A stretch of DNA of 64,000 bases from Allopusillimonas sp008369125 (lineage in GTDB: Bacteria; Pseudomonadota; Gammaproteobacteria; Burkholderiales; Burkholderiaceae_B). Below are positions 43,607 through 52,924 of the stretch, one piece after another (position 1 is the first letter of the stretch; the number at the start of each line of letters is the position of its first letter). The stretch covers positions 186,001 through 250,000 of the forward strand of contig NZ_VOAY01000006.1 of the NCBI RefSeq assembly GCF_008369125.1. Reading direction: 5' to 3'. Under the pieces are notes generated by a model, which ran no database searches, was not told the DNA's origin, and worked only from the letters and a program-made list of their open reading frames with translations. A program made the position numbers and the translations under genes.

Positions 43607-44383
43607 ATGAAACGATTAGCAGTATTAGCCGCCAGCGTTGTCATTGCGTTGCCCGTGTATGCACAGGATATCGCAACCGTAAATGGCACAGCCATCACAC
43701 AGCAACAGCTTGATAAATTCGTCAAACTGCTGTCGACGCAGGGCGCTCAAGACACACCCGAATTACGCACCCAGGTCAAGCAAGAAATGGTCAACCGCCT
43801 TGTCGCTGTGCAGGCCGCCGAAAAAGCAGGCATAGACAAAAAGCCTGAAGTCACGCAAGAAATAGAACTGGCTCGCCAGGGCATTCTGGTGCGAGCGCTC
43901 ATGGCCGACCATCTCGCAAAAAACCCCATTACCGATGCCAAGGTTGAGGCTGAGTACAACGAGATCAAAAAGTCACAGGCCGGCAAAAAAGAATACAAAC
44001 TACGCCATATTCTGGTCGAAGATGAAAAAACGGCACAAGATTTGATCGCACAGATCAAAGCCAAGAAAATCACCTTTGAAGAAGCTGCCAAGAAAAACTC
44101 CACAGATCCTGGTAGTGGCAAAAATGGTGGCGAATTGGGCTGGGGCCCAGCCAGCAACTATGTACCAGAATTTGCAGCAGCCGTTGAAAAGCTGAAAAAA
44201 GGGCAAATCTCTGACACGCCCGTCAAAACCCAGTTCGGTTGGCACATCATTGAGGTCGAAGACTCTCGCGACGTCAAATTCCCCGAACTCAGTGAAGTAA
44301 AACCGCAAATCGAAGAAATGCTGCGTCAGCAAGAACTGGCTGATTTCCAGGCTCAGCTCATGAAAAACGCAACCATCAAGTAA
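43607..44383 (+). CDS. Parvulin-type peptidyl-prolyl isomerase (Par27-like)
   Basis: 258 aa periplasmic folding factor. Signal peptide (MKRLAVLAASVVIALPVYA), a long helical chaperone region (about 25-130) and one parvulin domain (about 135-225: YKLRHILVEDEKTA, GGELGWGP, VKTQFGWHIIEVED). Its length and architecture match Par27 of Bordetella, which has both isomerase and chaperone activity. The SD-like AAAGG sits close to the ATG. Two hairpins follow. Confidence 0.92.
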   Translation: MKRLAVLAASVVIALPVYAQDIATVNGTAITQQQLDKFVKLLSTQGAQDTPELRTQVKQEMVNRLVAVQAAEKAGIDKKPEVTQEIELARQGILVRALMADHLAKNPITDAKVEAEYNEIKKSQAGKKEYKLRHILVEDEKTAQDLIAQIKAKKITFEEAAKKNSTDPGSGKNGGELGWGPASNYVPEFAAAVEKLKKGQISDTPVKTQFGWHIIEVEDSRDVKFPELSEVKPQIEEMLRQQELADFQAQLMKNATIK

Positions 44384-44389
44384 ATAAGC

Positions 44390-44414
44390 AAGGCAGTGCA
44401 AAGCGCACTGCCTT
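44390..44414 (+). terminator. Terminator after the parvulin gene
   Basis: Perfect 10-bp stem AAGGCAGTGC/GCACTGCCTT, 5-base loop, then CTTATT. Confidence 0.7.
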
Positions 44415-44432
44415 CTTATTGATGCGGCCATT

Positions 44433-44470
44433 AAAATGCCCCCGACCATTGTTCATGGCGGGGGCATTTT
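44433..44470. terminator. Bidirectional terminator between parvulin gene and ligA
   Basis: Perfect 11-bp stem AAAATGCCCCC/GGGGGCATTTT with A-run and T-run on the two sides, suited to stop both the plus-strand parvulin transcript and the minus-strand smc-zipA-ligA transcript. Confidence 0.8.
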
Positions 44471-44538
44471 ATCGATACCTATATGCTGGCCCCTGTTGAC
44501 AGTGTCACCGTCAGGAGCGCACGACTTGAAACTTAGTT

Positions 44539-46752
44539 TTAATCGCCCAGCAGTTCTTTCAGGCCGTCTTCATCAAGTATGGTGACGCCCAGCTCCGTAG
44601 CTTTGGTAAGTTTGCTGCCGGCGTCTTCGCCTGCCACCAGGTAAGCCGTTTTCTTGGATACCGACCCACTTACCTTGCCCCCGGCTGCCAGAATACGCCG
44701 AGTGGCCTCATCGCGTGTCCAGTTGGGCATGGTTCCGGTAAGCACCAGTGTCTTGCCTTCCAGAGGCTGTGCGCCCCCATCAGAGACCTCTACCGCTCTA
44801 GGCCTCACACCTGCCGCCTCGAGCGCATGCACTACTTCACGATTGTGAGGTTCACCAAAAAACCGTGCGATTGAGCCGGCCACTACAGGCCCGACATCAC
44901 GCACCCGCAGCAGTACTTCTTCGTCAGCCGCCATAACGGCATCCACAGACCCAAAATGCAATGCCAGATCGCGCGCCGTGGTTTCGCCCACATGGCGGAT
45001 ACCCAACGCATACAGCAAACGCCCCAGCTCGGGTTTGCTGGCACGCTGCAGGGCTGCCACCAGGTTTTCGGCCGACTTGCGGCCCATGCGTTCATACAGA
45101 AGCAGCTCTTCTACTTTTAGCGTAAACAGATCTGCCAGCGATTTGACGCGATCACTCTCGACCAGCTGATCGACCAGCTTTTCGCCCAGCCCTTCGATAT
45201 CAAGCGCCTTGCGGCTGGCCGCATGACGTATGGTCTGCTTGCGCTGGGCCGCGCAAAACAGCCCGCCGGTACAACGTGCGATGGCCTCATCCTCAAGCCG
45301 TTCGATGGCAGAATCACAAACGGGACAATGCTGCGGCATAACAAACGGCCGGGCATTTTCTGGGCGTAGTTCTATTACCGGGCCCACAACCTCGGGGATG
45401 ACATCACCCGCGCGCCGCACAATAACGGTGTCGCCAATACGCACGTCTTTGCGAAGAATTTCGTCTTCGTTGTGGAGCGTGGCATTAGTAACGGTCACGC
45501 CTCCGACAAAAACGGGCTTAAGCCGGGCAACCGGCGTAATGGCACCCGTACGCCCTACCTGCACCTCTATGTCGAGCAAGGTCGTGGTTTCTTCCTGAGC
45601 CGGAAACTTGTGAGCAATGGCAAAACGAGGTGCCCGCGCCACAAACCCGAGCACACGCTGGGCCTCGAGCGAATTAACCTTGTACACCACGCCGTCTATG
45701 TCAAACGGCAGCTTCTGGCGCTGGCCGCCCCTATTTTCATAAAACTGCAACAAGCCATCTACACCGCGCACAACTTCGCGGGAAGGGCTGACAGGCAGAC
45801 CCAGGGTTGCCAGCCAGTCTAGCATCGCGCTATGGGTATTACGCAGCGCCTGGGCTGGATCTGGTGCCTGGTCAGGCAGAGTTTGCAGTGCGCCCTGTCC
45901 CTCTGATTGGGCATCGGGCTGTGTCTCGTGGGCAGTAGAGGCGTTTGGTGCAGTGGGCGCGCTTTGATGCCGCTGCTGGCCCGACAGGGGCATCTGCTTG
46001 GCAGTGGCGCCCGGCGCATCACCCAGGACCAGCTCACCCCATCCATAAGCATAAAAACGCAGCGGCCTCTGGGCGGTAATGCGTGGATCAAGCTGACGCA
46101 GGCTACCTGCCGCCGCATTGCGGGGGTTTACGAAAATCTTGTCACCTCGACGCTGCTGCGTTTCATTGAGACGTTCAAAATCAGCACGATTCATCAAGAC
46201 CTCGCCACGCACCTCGAGCACGACGGGGTACTCGCCTCTGAGAGACAGGGGGACCGAGCGCAGTGTGCGAATATTGCTGGTGATGTCTTCACCGGTCTGG
46301 CCATCGCCGCGCGTTGCGGCCTGTACCAGCTTGCCCTGTTCATAGCGCAGGCTGACTGCAAGGCCATCAAACTTAAGCTCGGCTTCGTACTCGACCAGAC
46401 CATCATTATTTGTAAGACCGGCACCACGCAAGGTATCGGCTACACGTTTGTTAAACGCCTCTACGTCTTCCGTTTCGAAGGCATTGGACAGCGATAGCAT
46501 GGCCACTGCATGCCGAACGCTGTCGAAGCCAGAAACAGGCTGCGCCCCCACACGCTGGGTGGGAGAGTCGGGAGTAATGAGGTCGGGGTGTGCTTCTTCG
46601 AGGCTTTGCAGCTCCACCATGAGCCGGTCATATTCGGCATCTGAAACAGTGGGCTGATCAAGAACATAATAGCGGTGATTATGATCGGAAATCTGACTAC
46701 GCAACACTTCGACGCGTTGCGCCACAGACATTTCACCGTCGGTAGCTGTCAC
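44539..46752 (-). CDS. ligA: NAD-dependent DNA ligase LigA, with low-complexity insertion
   Basis: Seals DNA nicks in replication and repair. 737 aa from GTG 46752, which overlaps the zipA stop as GTGA; ATG 46731 is an alternative. Adenylated Lys127 (ELKFDGLAV), OB fold, Cys4 zinc finger (CPVCDSAIERLEDEAIARC...), HhH repeats and C-terminal BRCT are intact. Residues about 245-302 are a Gln/Ala/Pro-rich stretch (for example PTAPNASTAHETQ) inserted in the adenylation domain, where family members go directly from FYAYGWGE to the HSAMLDWL segment; this explains the excess over the usual ~670 aa. Confidence 0.96.
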   Translation of the reverse strand: MTATDGEMSVAQRVEVLRSQISDHNHRYYVLDQPTVSDAEYDRLMVELQSLEEAHPDLITPDSPTQRVGAQPVSGFDSVRHAVAMLSLSNAFETEDVEAFNKRVADTLRGAGLTNNDGLVEYEAELKFDGLAVSLRYEQGKLVQAATRGDGQTGEDITSNIRTLRSVPLSLRGEYPVVLEVRGEVLMNRADFERLNETQQRRGDKIFVNPRNAAAGSLRQLDPRITAQRPLRFYAYGWGELVLGDAPGATAKQMPLSGQQRHQSAPTAPNASTAHETQPDAQSEGQGALQTLPDQAPDPAQALRNTHSAMLDWLATLGLPVSPSREVVRGVDGLLQFYENRGGQRQKLPFDIDGVVYKVNSLEAQRVLGFVARAPRFAIAHKFPAQEETTTLLDIEVQVGRTGAITPVARLKPVFVGGVTVTNATLHNEDEILRKDVRIGDTVIVRRAGDVIPEVVGPVIELRPENARPFVMPQHCPVCDSAIERLEDEAIARCTGGLFCAAQRKQTIRHAASRKALDIEGLGEKLVDQLVESDRVKSLADLFTLKVEELLLYERMGRKSAENLVAALQRASKPELGRLLYALGIRHVGETTARDLALHFGSVDAVMAADEEVLLRVRDVGPVVAGSIARFFGEPHNREVVHALEAAGVRPRAVEVSDGGAQPLEGKTLVLTGTMPNWTRDEATRRILAAGGKVSGSVSKKTAYLVAGEDAGSKLTKATELGVTILDEDGLKELLGD

Positions 46753-47771
46753 GAAAAAACCCTTACCGTGCGCGCGTCGCCAGCCTCAAAGCCAGCCTGA
46801 CTAAGCCGTGCATACATACCCAAAAGCTGCCCATCGATGGCTTGATCAGCACCATCAGGTACCGGCCGACCCTGGTCGTCGAGCAACTCGCCGTCAAGAC
46901 GTCGCGCCAGATCACGCCCCACGCTGGCCATACGACTAAAGGCCTGTTCATCAGCCGGGCTTCTGGGCAGGTCAAGCAGCAGATCGATGCGGCTGACACT
47001 GTCGGCTTTAACTTCGTGGGCATGCAGGCCATCAAACAAGACAGTAAAACGCGGTAGACCCGTGTCAGACATCCAGGCCAACTGCCCGTGATGCGACATA
47101 AACCCTATGTCTTTCAAAACACTTGATACGTCAGAAATGGCGTGCGGCTCGGAAAGGCGCAAAGCCAGCCCAACCTGGGCATCGAGATGTGCACAAACGG
47201 CATCGAGTTCTTTGGCCTGCTGCAAAACAGGCCCTTGCTCAGGGCCCTCAATGGCACCATCAAAGCGCTCTGCAAGCCCTTGAGCCGCTGTCCACAGCTG
47301 CGACCACTCAATATCAGTAAGAGGCCCGCTGCGGTTGGCCAGTAGCACTGCCAGCTGCATGGACATGTAGGTTTCTTGAGCGCGCAACCGGGCGCGGTGC
47401 CCACCACCTTCACGTTCGGCAAAAATGCGAACCGGCTTGTTGCCCACCCTGGTAAGGGTCTGCACGGCCTGATACAGGCTTTCGGAAGCAACACTCTGCG
47501 CAAAGGCAATATCGATAACCGCCTCAGTCGCGGGATCGGCTTCAGCCGGATCGTCGTCGGGAAGGTCTTCATCGGGCGCTCGGGCTGCGCCCAAGCCTGG
47601 TTCGCGCCGACCTGCGGCGGGCGTTGCAGACATGAGCGGATCTTGCTCGCGTTCGGGAAAATGCTGCTGCATCTGCTTGCGAACACGGCGATCTTGCCAC
47701 CAATTGAATAAAAGCACGATCAGGATCAGTAAGATGCCAAGAAGAATCAATGCAATCTGCAAGTCGCTCAT
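46749..47771 (-). CDS. zipA: Cell division protein ZipA
   Basis: Tethers FtsZ to the inner membrane. 340 aa: one N-terminal helix (about 4-24, LQIALILLGILLILIVLLFNWW) followed by basic WQDRRVRKQMQ, an acidic linker (DEDLPDDDPAEADP), and the ZipA C-terminal domain (about 200-335). Stands between smc and ligA, the standard betaproteobacterial order. The acidic, variable linker is a family trait. Confidence 0.92.
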   Translation of the reverse strand: MSDLQIALILLGILLILIVLLFNWWQDRRVRKQMQQHFPEREQDPLMSATPAAGRREPGLGAARAPDEDLPDDDPAEADPATEAVIDIAFAQSVASESLYQAVQTLTRVGNKPVRIFAEREGGGHRARLRAQETYMSMQLAVLLANRSGPLTDIEWSQLWTAAQGLAERFDGAIEGPEQGPVLQQAKELDAVCAHLDAQVGLALRLSEPHAISDVSSVLKDIGFMSHHGQLAWMSDTGLPRFTVLFDGLHAHEVKADSVSRIDLLLDLPRSPADEQAFSRMASVGRDLARRLDGELLDDQGRPVPDGADQAIDGQLLGMYARLSQAGFEAGDARTVRVFS

Positions 47772-47814
47772 AGTCGGCCCCGCCGTGTCCCTAAATGTTT
47801 ATGCGATATCACCA

Positions 47815-50800
47815 TCAGACATCTGCCAGTTGCAGGGCAGATTCGATGTCTACCGCGACGATGCGTGATACCCCCTGTTCCTGCATGGTAACCCCAACGA
47901 GTTGTTTGGCCATCTGCATGGCAATTTTATTATGAGAAATGAACAAAAACTGCGTTTGCTCACTCATGCTACGTACAAGATTGGCATAGCGCTCTGTGTT
48001 GGCATCATCCAGTGGCGCGTCGACCTCATCGAGCAGACAAAATGGTGCAGGGTTGAGTTTGAACAAGGCAAAGACCAGCGCCGTTGCCGTCAACGCCTTT
48101 TCACCACCTGAAAGCAAATGAATGGTGCTGTTGCGTTTACCGGGAGGCTGTGCCATAACTTGCACGCCCGCATCGAGAATTTCATCGCCCGTGATGCTTA
48201 ACCGAGCCTCGCCCCCACCGAAGAGCTTAGGGAACAGTTCGCCAAAGTGCCCATTGACGATGTCAAAGGTGTTTTGCAACAGCTCGCGCGTTTCGCGATC
48301 GATTTTACGTATGGCGTCTTCGAGCGTTTCGATGGCCGAGGTAAGATCCAGGTGCTGCGCATCAAGAAAACCTTTGCGTTCGCGCGCCGTCGTAAGCTCA
48401 TCAAGTGCCGCCAGATTGACTGCACCCAGCCCCTCAACCAGTCGTGAGATGCGTTGCACTTCAGACTGCAGCCAACTCGTGCGGCGCCACTCGTCGGGCC
48501 GGCCATCGAGCAGCTCGCTCAACTGCGTGCGCTCGACACCGTGGGCGTCAATTTGCTCGGCAAACTGTTCTACCGCCAGCCTGGCTGCCTGCTCTTGCAG
48601 CTGCAGTTCCATGATGCGCGCCCGGCGCGGATCGAGCGAACGCTCAAGTTCAACCCGTTGTTCGTCAGCGGTACGCAGTTGCGCGGCAAGGTTATCGAGC
48701 TCGATGCGCGCGCGGTTCAAAGCTTCTTCACGTTCGGCGCGCAGTTCAACCGCGTCTTGCAGCCCGGCCTGAGCGGCCGAGGCATCAAGCTCGAAGAGTT
48801 CTCCCTGCAACCCTTCAAGCTCGGCATGAGCGCGTTGTGCCTGATCGCCGGCCAATTGCAGATTACGCTTCAGATCGACGATACGCGACTGCAGTGTACG
48901 TTCGGTATATTCGGACTCTTGAACGGCGCGCTCGACTTCTCGCAAGGCCTGCCGTGCCGCTTCAGCCTGCGACTGCAGGTCTTCACCCGACATCTCGGCA
49001 TCTGCAAAAAGTGTCTGGTGCTCGGCAAGCTGACCGTCCAGCGTTTCGAAACGAATTTCGGCCTCTTCTTTGCTGGCCAGCAATTCTTCTGTCTGCGCCT
49101 TGATTTCGGCCAGTTCTTCATGAATGCGACGAGTTCGCTCACTCGACTGCTCGGCTTGCTGTTTCAGGCGCGAATGCCTAAGCTGAATATCGTGAAGACG
49201 TTGTGTAAGCTCGGCAACACGCTGACGTGCCGGGCCCTGGGACTGCGCCATCTGCTGATAAGCGGTATCGGCTCTGGCAGCCGTGCCCAGCGTCTGGTCG
49301 GCGATGAGCTGGCGCGCCTTGACATCACGGCGTAAATGCCCGATTTCTTGTTGCCTGGCAAGCAACCCGGCCTGCTCGGAATCAGGCGCGTAAAAACGTA
49401 TGCTGTGCTGCTCGACGAGGTGACCTTCTTTGACCACATAGACGCCGCCTGGAGGCAGCTCAGCCCGCAGCGACAAGGCCTTGGTGACATCACTGCACAC
49501 ATAAACATCACGCAACCAGTCGTTGAGCAGAGCACGCAGCTCGGGGTCGGTAATACGTAGCAGCCCTGCAAGGGGTTGGGCGCCTGCCATCGCAGCCGGG
49601 GTTGGCCCGGGCACTGGCAGCTGGTAAAAAGTAAGGCGTGCTGGTGGTGCATCGCTCGCAAATGCACGGGCATGCTCAAGCTGACGCAGCTCAAGGCCTG
49701 CCATGCGCTCGCGCAGTACCGACTCGAGTGCGGTTTCCCAGCCTTCTTCAATATGCAGTTTTTGCCAGAGGCGGCCAAGGCCCGCAAGCTCATGATGCTG
49801 TAGCCATGGTTCTAGCGCCCCCTGCTTCTGTACATCTTCCTGCAGTCGCGTCAAGGCGCTAAGCCGCGCATCGAGCCGGGCCAAGGCCTGTGCTTCGTCG
49901 CGCGCCGTCACGTGCGCATTTTGCCGACTGTCATCAAGCTCAGGCAAACGCGCTTCGATTTCGAGCAACCTGCCCTGGGCTTCCTCAAGCTGCTCTTCCA
50001 TGGCCAGACGGTCGCCGGCGAGACGTTCGAGCTCGATCTGATCTGGGGTATCTATGCCCTGCAACTCTTGTTCAAGCCGCTCCTGGCGCAGTTCTAGCGC
50101 CTGGATTTGCCGATCAGCGTCACGCTGCGCCTGCCCGACCAGCGCAAGTTCTTGCTCTACCTTGGCCAGCGCGACACGCATTTGATCACGCGATGCAGCA
50201 GCGGAACGAACCCGGCTTTCGATGTCAGGCAGGTTGTCCTGAGCCTGGTCGGCTCTGGCACGAGCTTCTTCGGTGCGGGCAGCTGCTTCTTCGAGATCGG
50301 CCTGCGCCTGAGCGATCTGCTCGGTACAGTGGGTTTGCTGATCAGCCCATTCTTGCAGCTGCACCTGCAGCTGCGAACGTCGCGTTTGCAGGCGGTTGCG
50401 TGCGTCAACCACATGCCGGATTTCTGCTTCGAGACGACTGACCTGCGCACCCGCTTCAAAGAGTTGACCCTGGGCTGCATGCACCGCGTCGCTGGCGGCA
50501 TAGTGCGCCTGCCTGCGTGATTCAAGCGCCGACTCGCCGGCCCGAAGCCCCGCCATCGCTGCTTCAAGCTCAGTTTGAGCCTGCTCGATCTCGAGAAATT
50601 TGGCCTTTTGGTCTTCTTTGGCCTTGGCTTCTTTTTGCAGCCACAAGGCATGCTGCTTTTGTTCACCCTCTTCTTGCAGAGAACGGTATTTTTGCGCGAC
50701 CTCTGCCTGAGACTCGAGTTTGTCGAGCTGGCTGCCCAGCTCTCGCAGAATGTCTTCGAGGCGGATGAGGTTTTCGCGGGTATCGCCCAAACGGTTTTCG

Positions 50801-51339
50801 GTTTCGCGGCGACGCTCTTTATAGCGTGACACGCCAGCAGCCTCTTCGAGGAAAACGCGCAACTCTTCGGGCCTGGCCTCAATGAGCCGGTTGATCATGC
50901 CCTGGCCGATAATGGCATAGCCACGCGAGCCCAAGCCTGTGCCCAGAAAGATATCGTGAATGTCGCGACGCCGCACCTGCTGGTTGTTTACCAGATAGCT
51001 ACTGGTACCGTCGCGTGTCAGCACCCGCCGCACGGCGATTTCTGAGTACGCGCTCCATTGCCCTGCTGCACGGCCCTCGCTGTTGTCAAACACCAGCTCT
51101 ACAGACGCCCTGGCGGCAGGCTTACGGTTGCCCGAGCCATTGAAAATGACGTCTTGCATGGACTCGCCACGCAGTTCGGATGCCCGGGTTTCACCCAGCA
51201 CCCAGCGCACGGCATCGATAATGTTTGATTTGCCGCAACCATTCGGACCCACCACACCCACCAGCTGACTGGGCGTGGGAATAACTGTCGGTTCGACAAA
51301 GGATTTAAAACCGGCGAGTTTTATTTGGGTGAGACGCAC
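47815..51339 (-). CDS. smc: Chromosome partition protein SMC
   Basis: Condensin ATPase. 1174 aa from GTG 51339, giving the family start MRLTQIKLAGFKSF; a longer GTG start at 51366 is possible. Walker A GPNGCGKSN (31-39), long coiled coil about 165-500, hinge about 520-640 (LWQKLHIEEGWETALESVL), second coiled coil to about 1020, signature LSGGEKAL and Walker B FCLLDEVDAPLDD. No Shine-Dalgarno is seen. No scpAB in the window. Confidence 0.96.
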   Translation of the reverse strand: MRLTQIKLAGFKSFVEPTVIPTPSQLVGVVGPNGCGKSNIIDAVRWVLGETRASELRGESMQDVIFNGSGNRKPAARASVELVFDNSEGRAAGQWSAYSEIAVRRVLTRDGTSSYLVNNQQVRRRDIHDIFLGTGLGSRGYAIIGQGMINRLIEARPEELRVFLEEAAGVSRYKERRRETENRLGDTRENLIRLEDILRELGSQLDKLESQAEVAQKYRSLQEEGEQKQHALWLQKEAKAKEDQKAKFLEIEQAQTELEAAMAGLRAGESALESRRQAHYAASDAVHAAQGQLFEAGAQVSRLEAEIRHVVDARNRLQTRRSQLQVQLQEWADQQTHCTEQIAQAQADLEEAAARTEEARARADQAQDNLPDIESRVRSAAASRDQMRVALAKVEQELALVGQAQRDADRQIQALELRQERLEQELQGIDTPDQIELERLAGDRLAMEEQLEEAQGRLLEIEARLPELDDSRQNAHVTARDEAQALARLDARLSALTRLQEDVQKQGALEPWLQHHELAGLGRLWQKLHIEEGWETALESVLRERMAGLELRQLEHARAFASDAPPARLTFYQLPVPGPTPAAMAGAQPLAGLLRITDPELRALLNDWLRDVYVCSDVTKALSLRAELPPGGVYVVKEGHLVEQHSIRFYAPDSEQAGLLARQQEIGHLRRDVKARQLIADQTLGTAARADTAYQQMAQSQGPARQRVAELTQRLHDIQLRHSRLKQQAEQSSERTRRIHEELAEIKAQTEELLASKEEAEIRFETLDGQLAEHQTLFADAEMSGEDLQSQAEAARQALREVERAVQESEYTERTLQSRIVDLKRNLQLAGDQAQRAHAELEGLQGELFELDASAAQAGLQDAVELRAEREEALNRARIELDNLAAQLRTADEQRVELERSLDPRRARIMELQLQEQAARLAVEQFAEQIDAHGVERTQLSELLDGRPDEWRRTSWLQSEVQRISRLVEGLGAVNLAALDELTTARERKGFLDAQHLDLTSAIETLEDAIRKIDRETRELLQNTFDIVNGHFGELFPKLFGGGEARLSITGDEILDAGVQVMAQPPGKRNSTIHLLSGGEKALTATALVFALFKLNPAPFCLLDEVDAPLDDANTERYANLVRSMSEQTQFLFISHNKIAMQMAKQLVGVTMQEQGVSRIVAVDIESALQLADV

Positions 51340-51348
51340 AATAAGCGA

Positions 51349-51376
51349 ACGGTAAAATATCGGCACCCGTTGTCAA
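51349..51376 (-). promoter_or_regulatory. Candidate smc promoter
   Basis: On the minus strand, a perfect TTGACA (complement of 51371-51376), 16-base spacer and TACCGT (51349-51354). Predicted start of transcription about 51342, only 3-4 bases before the GTG. The rest of the 254-bp smc/lplT gap shows a TATACT at 51522 with no partner -35. Confidence 0.4.
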
Positions 51377-51593
51377 ACGGGGCTGCCGCGTGATCGGGAT
51401 AGGCGCTGCCGACAGATTACCTTGTCAGCAGAACCGGCTCGTATGATAACGCACCTTAGCACCCGTACCGCCCAAACGGCAAAACACGTTATTATTTTCA
51501 GTCTTGGAGTATGCTCAGCGCTATACTCGTGACAATTTTTGGCCCACCCATCTGCGGTTTGGGCTCAGGCAGCAATAGCAACGAGACTTTCCA

Positions 51594-52907
51594 TTGAAAA
51601 AAGGCTTCTATCTGGTCATGGCAGCCCAGGCGTTATCGTCTGTGGCGGACAATGCTTTGCTCATTGCCGCCATAGCACTCATCGCTGATTTGCAGGGGCC
51701 ACACTGGATGGCGCCGATGATGAAATGGTGGTTTGCGCTGGCGTATGTTGCACTGGCCGCGTTCGTTGGCGCTTTTTCAGACGCCTACCCCAAAGGCCGG
51801 GTCATGTTCATCACCAATGCCGTCAAAATCTGCGGCTGTCTGCTGATGTTCAATTATCGATCATTCGGGTTCGACCACAATGACCAGTTGTTGCTGGTTT
51901 TTGCGGCCTATACGCTGGTGGGGGTTGGGGCGGCCGCCTATTCACCCGCCAAATACGGCATCGTCACAGAAATGCTGCCACCCGAGCTGCTGGTTAAGGG
52001 CAACAGCTGGATCGAAGGCCTGACCGTGCTGTCCGTCATTATCGGCACGGTAGTTGGTGGCCTGCTCATCAGCCCCTATGTCTCTGACGCGCTGCTAACG
52101 CATGCCTGGTTGAGCGGGCTGGTACAGACCCGCACCGAAGCCGCTATTTTCGTCATCGCGCTGGTCTATCTTTTGGCTGCGCTGACCAATCTGCTCATCC
52201 CGCGTACCAATGTGCAATACCCCAAACAGCAAACCAATCCGGTCAGGCTGATACGAACCTTCACCGGCTACGTCAAAGTACTCTGGAGCGACAAACTGGG
52301 GCAGATCGCGCTGGCAGTAACAACCCTGTTCTGGGGTGCTGGCGCCACCTTGCAGTTTATCGTCATTGAATGGGGTGCTCGTCACCTGGGGTACAGGCTG
52401 GATCAAGCGTCGTTGCTTATGGGAGTTGCCGCACTGGGCACCGTAGGCGGGTCTATCTTGGCTGGCCGGGTGCCACTCAAGCGCGCGCTGTCAGTGCTGC
52501 CCATGGGGGTGTTAATGGGCTTTGCCGTCATGCTTATGACCCTGGTGCACGATCGCTGGGCGGTGTATAGCGTGCTGCTGCTTATCGGCGCGCTGTCAGG
52601 TTTTTTTGTGGTGCCCATGAATGCAATGATCCAGCACCGCGGCCATGTATTGCTGTCTGCGGGCCACTCAATTGCCGTACAAAACTTCAACGAGCAACTG
52701 AATATTCTGCTGATGCTCACGTTTTACAGCCTGCTGCTTTGGCTGCGGCTACCCATTAACGCCATCATCATTATTTTTGGCTTGCTGGTAGCCTTGCTGA
52801 TGATGGTTATTATGCGATGGAACCTGATCAATCATCGCAAAAACCCGGGGCTAGAAAACACCATCGGGCAACACGGGCACGGCCAAGCTCTGCGGCGCGC
52901 CAGATAG
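51594..52907 (+). CDS. lplT: Lysophospholipid transporter LplT-like MFS protein
   Basis: 437 aa, 12 predicted helices. KKGFYLVMAAQALSSVADNALLIAAIALI matches the N-terminus of LplT, which flips lysophospholipids inward for re-acylation, and the TTG start gives that exact beginning. The acyltransferase partner Aas is not adjacent, so substrate is inferred from similarity. Last residues are polar and basic. Confidence 0.87.
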   Translation: MKKGFYLVMAAQALSSVADNALLIAAIALIADLQGPHWMAPMMKWWFALAYVALAAFVGAFSDAYPKGRVMFITNAVKICGCLLMFNYRSFGFDHNDQLLLVFAAYTLVGVGAAAYSPAKYGIVTEMLPPELLVKGNSWIEGLTVLSVIIGTVVGGLLISPYVSDALLTHAWLSGLVQTRTEAAIFVIALVYLLAALTNLLIPRTNVQYPKQQTNPVRLIRTFTGYVKVLWSDKLGQIALAVTTLFWGAGATLQFIVIEWGARHLGYRLDQASLLMGVAALGTVGGSILAGRVPLKRALSVLPMGVLMGFAVMLMTLVHDRWAVYSVLLLIGALSGFFVVPMNAMIQHRGHVLLSAGHSIAVQNFNEQLNILLMLTFYSLLLWLRLPINAIIIIFGLLVALLMMVIMRWNLINHRKNPGLENTIGQHGHGQALRRAR

Positions 52908-52924
52908 CCGGGCTGTCAAGCCAC

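Noticed and set aside
48454..49335. 293-aa plus-strand frame within smc
   Set aside because: Antisense to the coiled coil; no signals or similarity.
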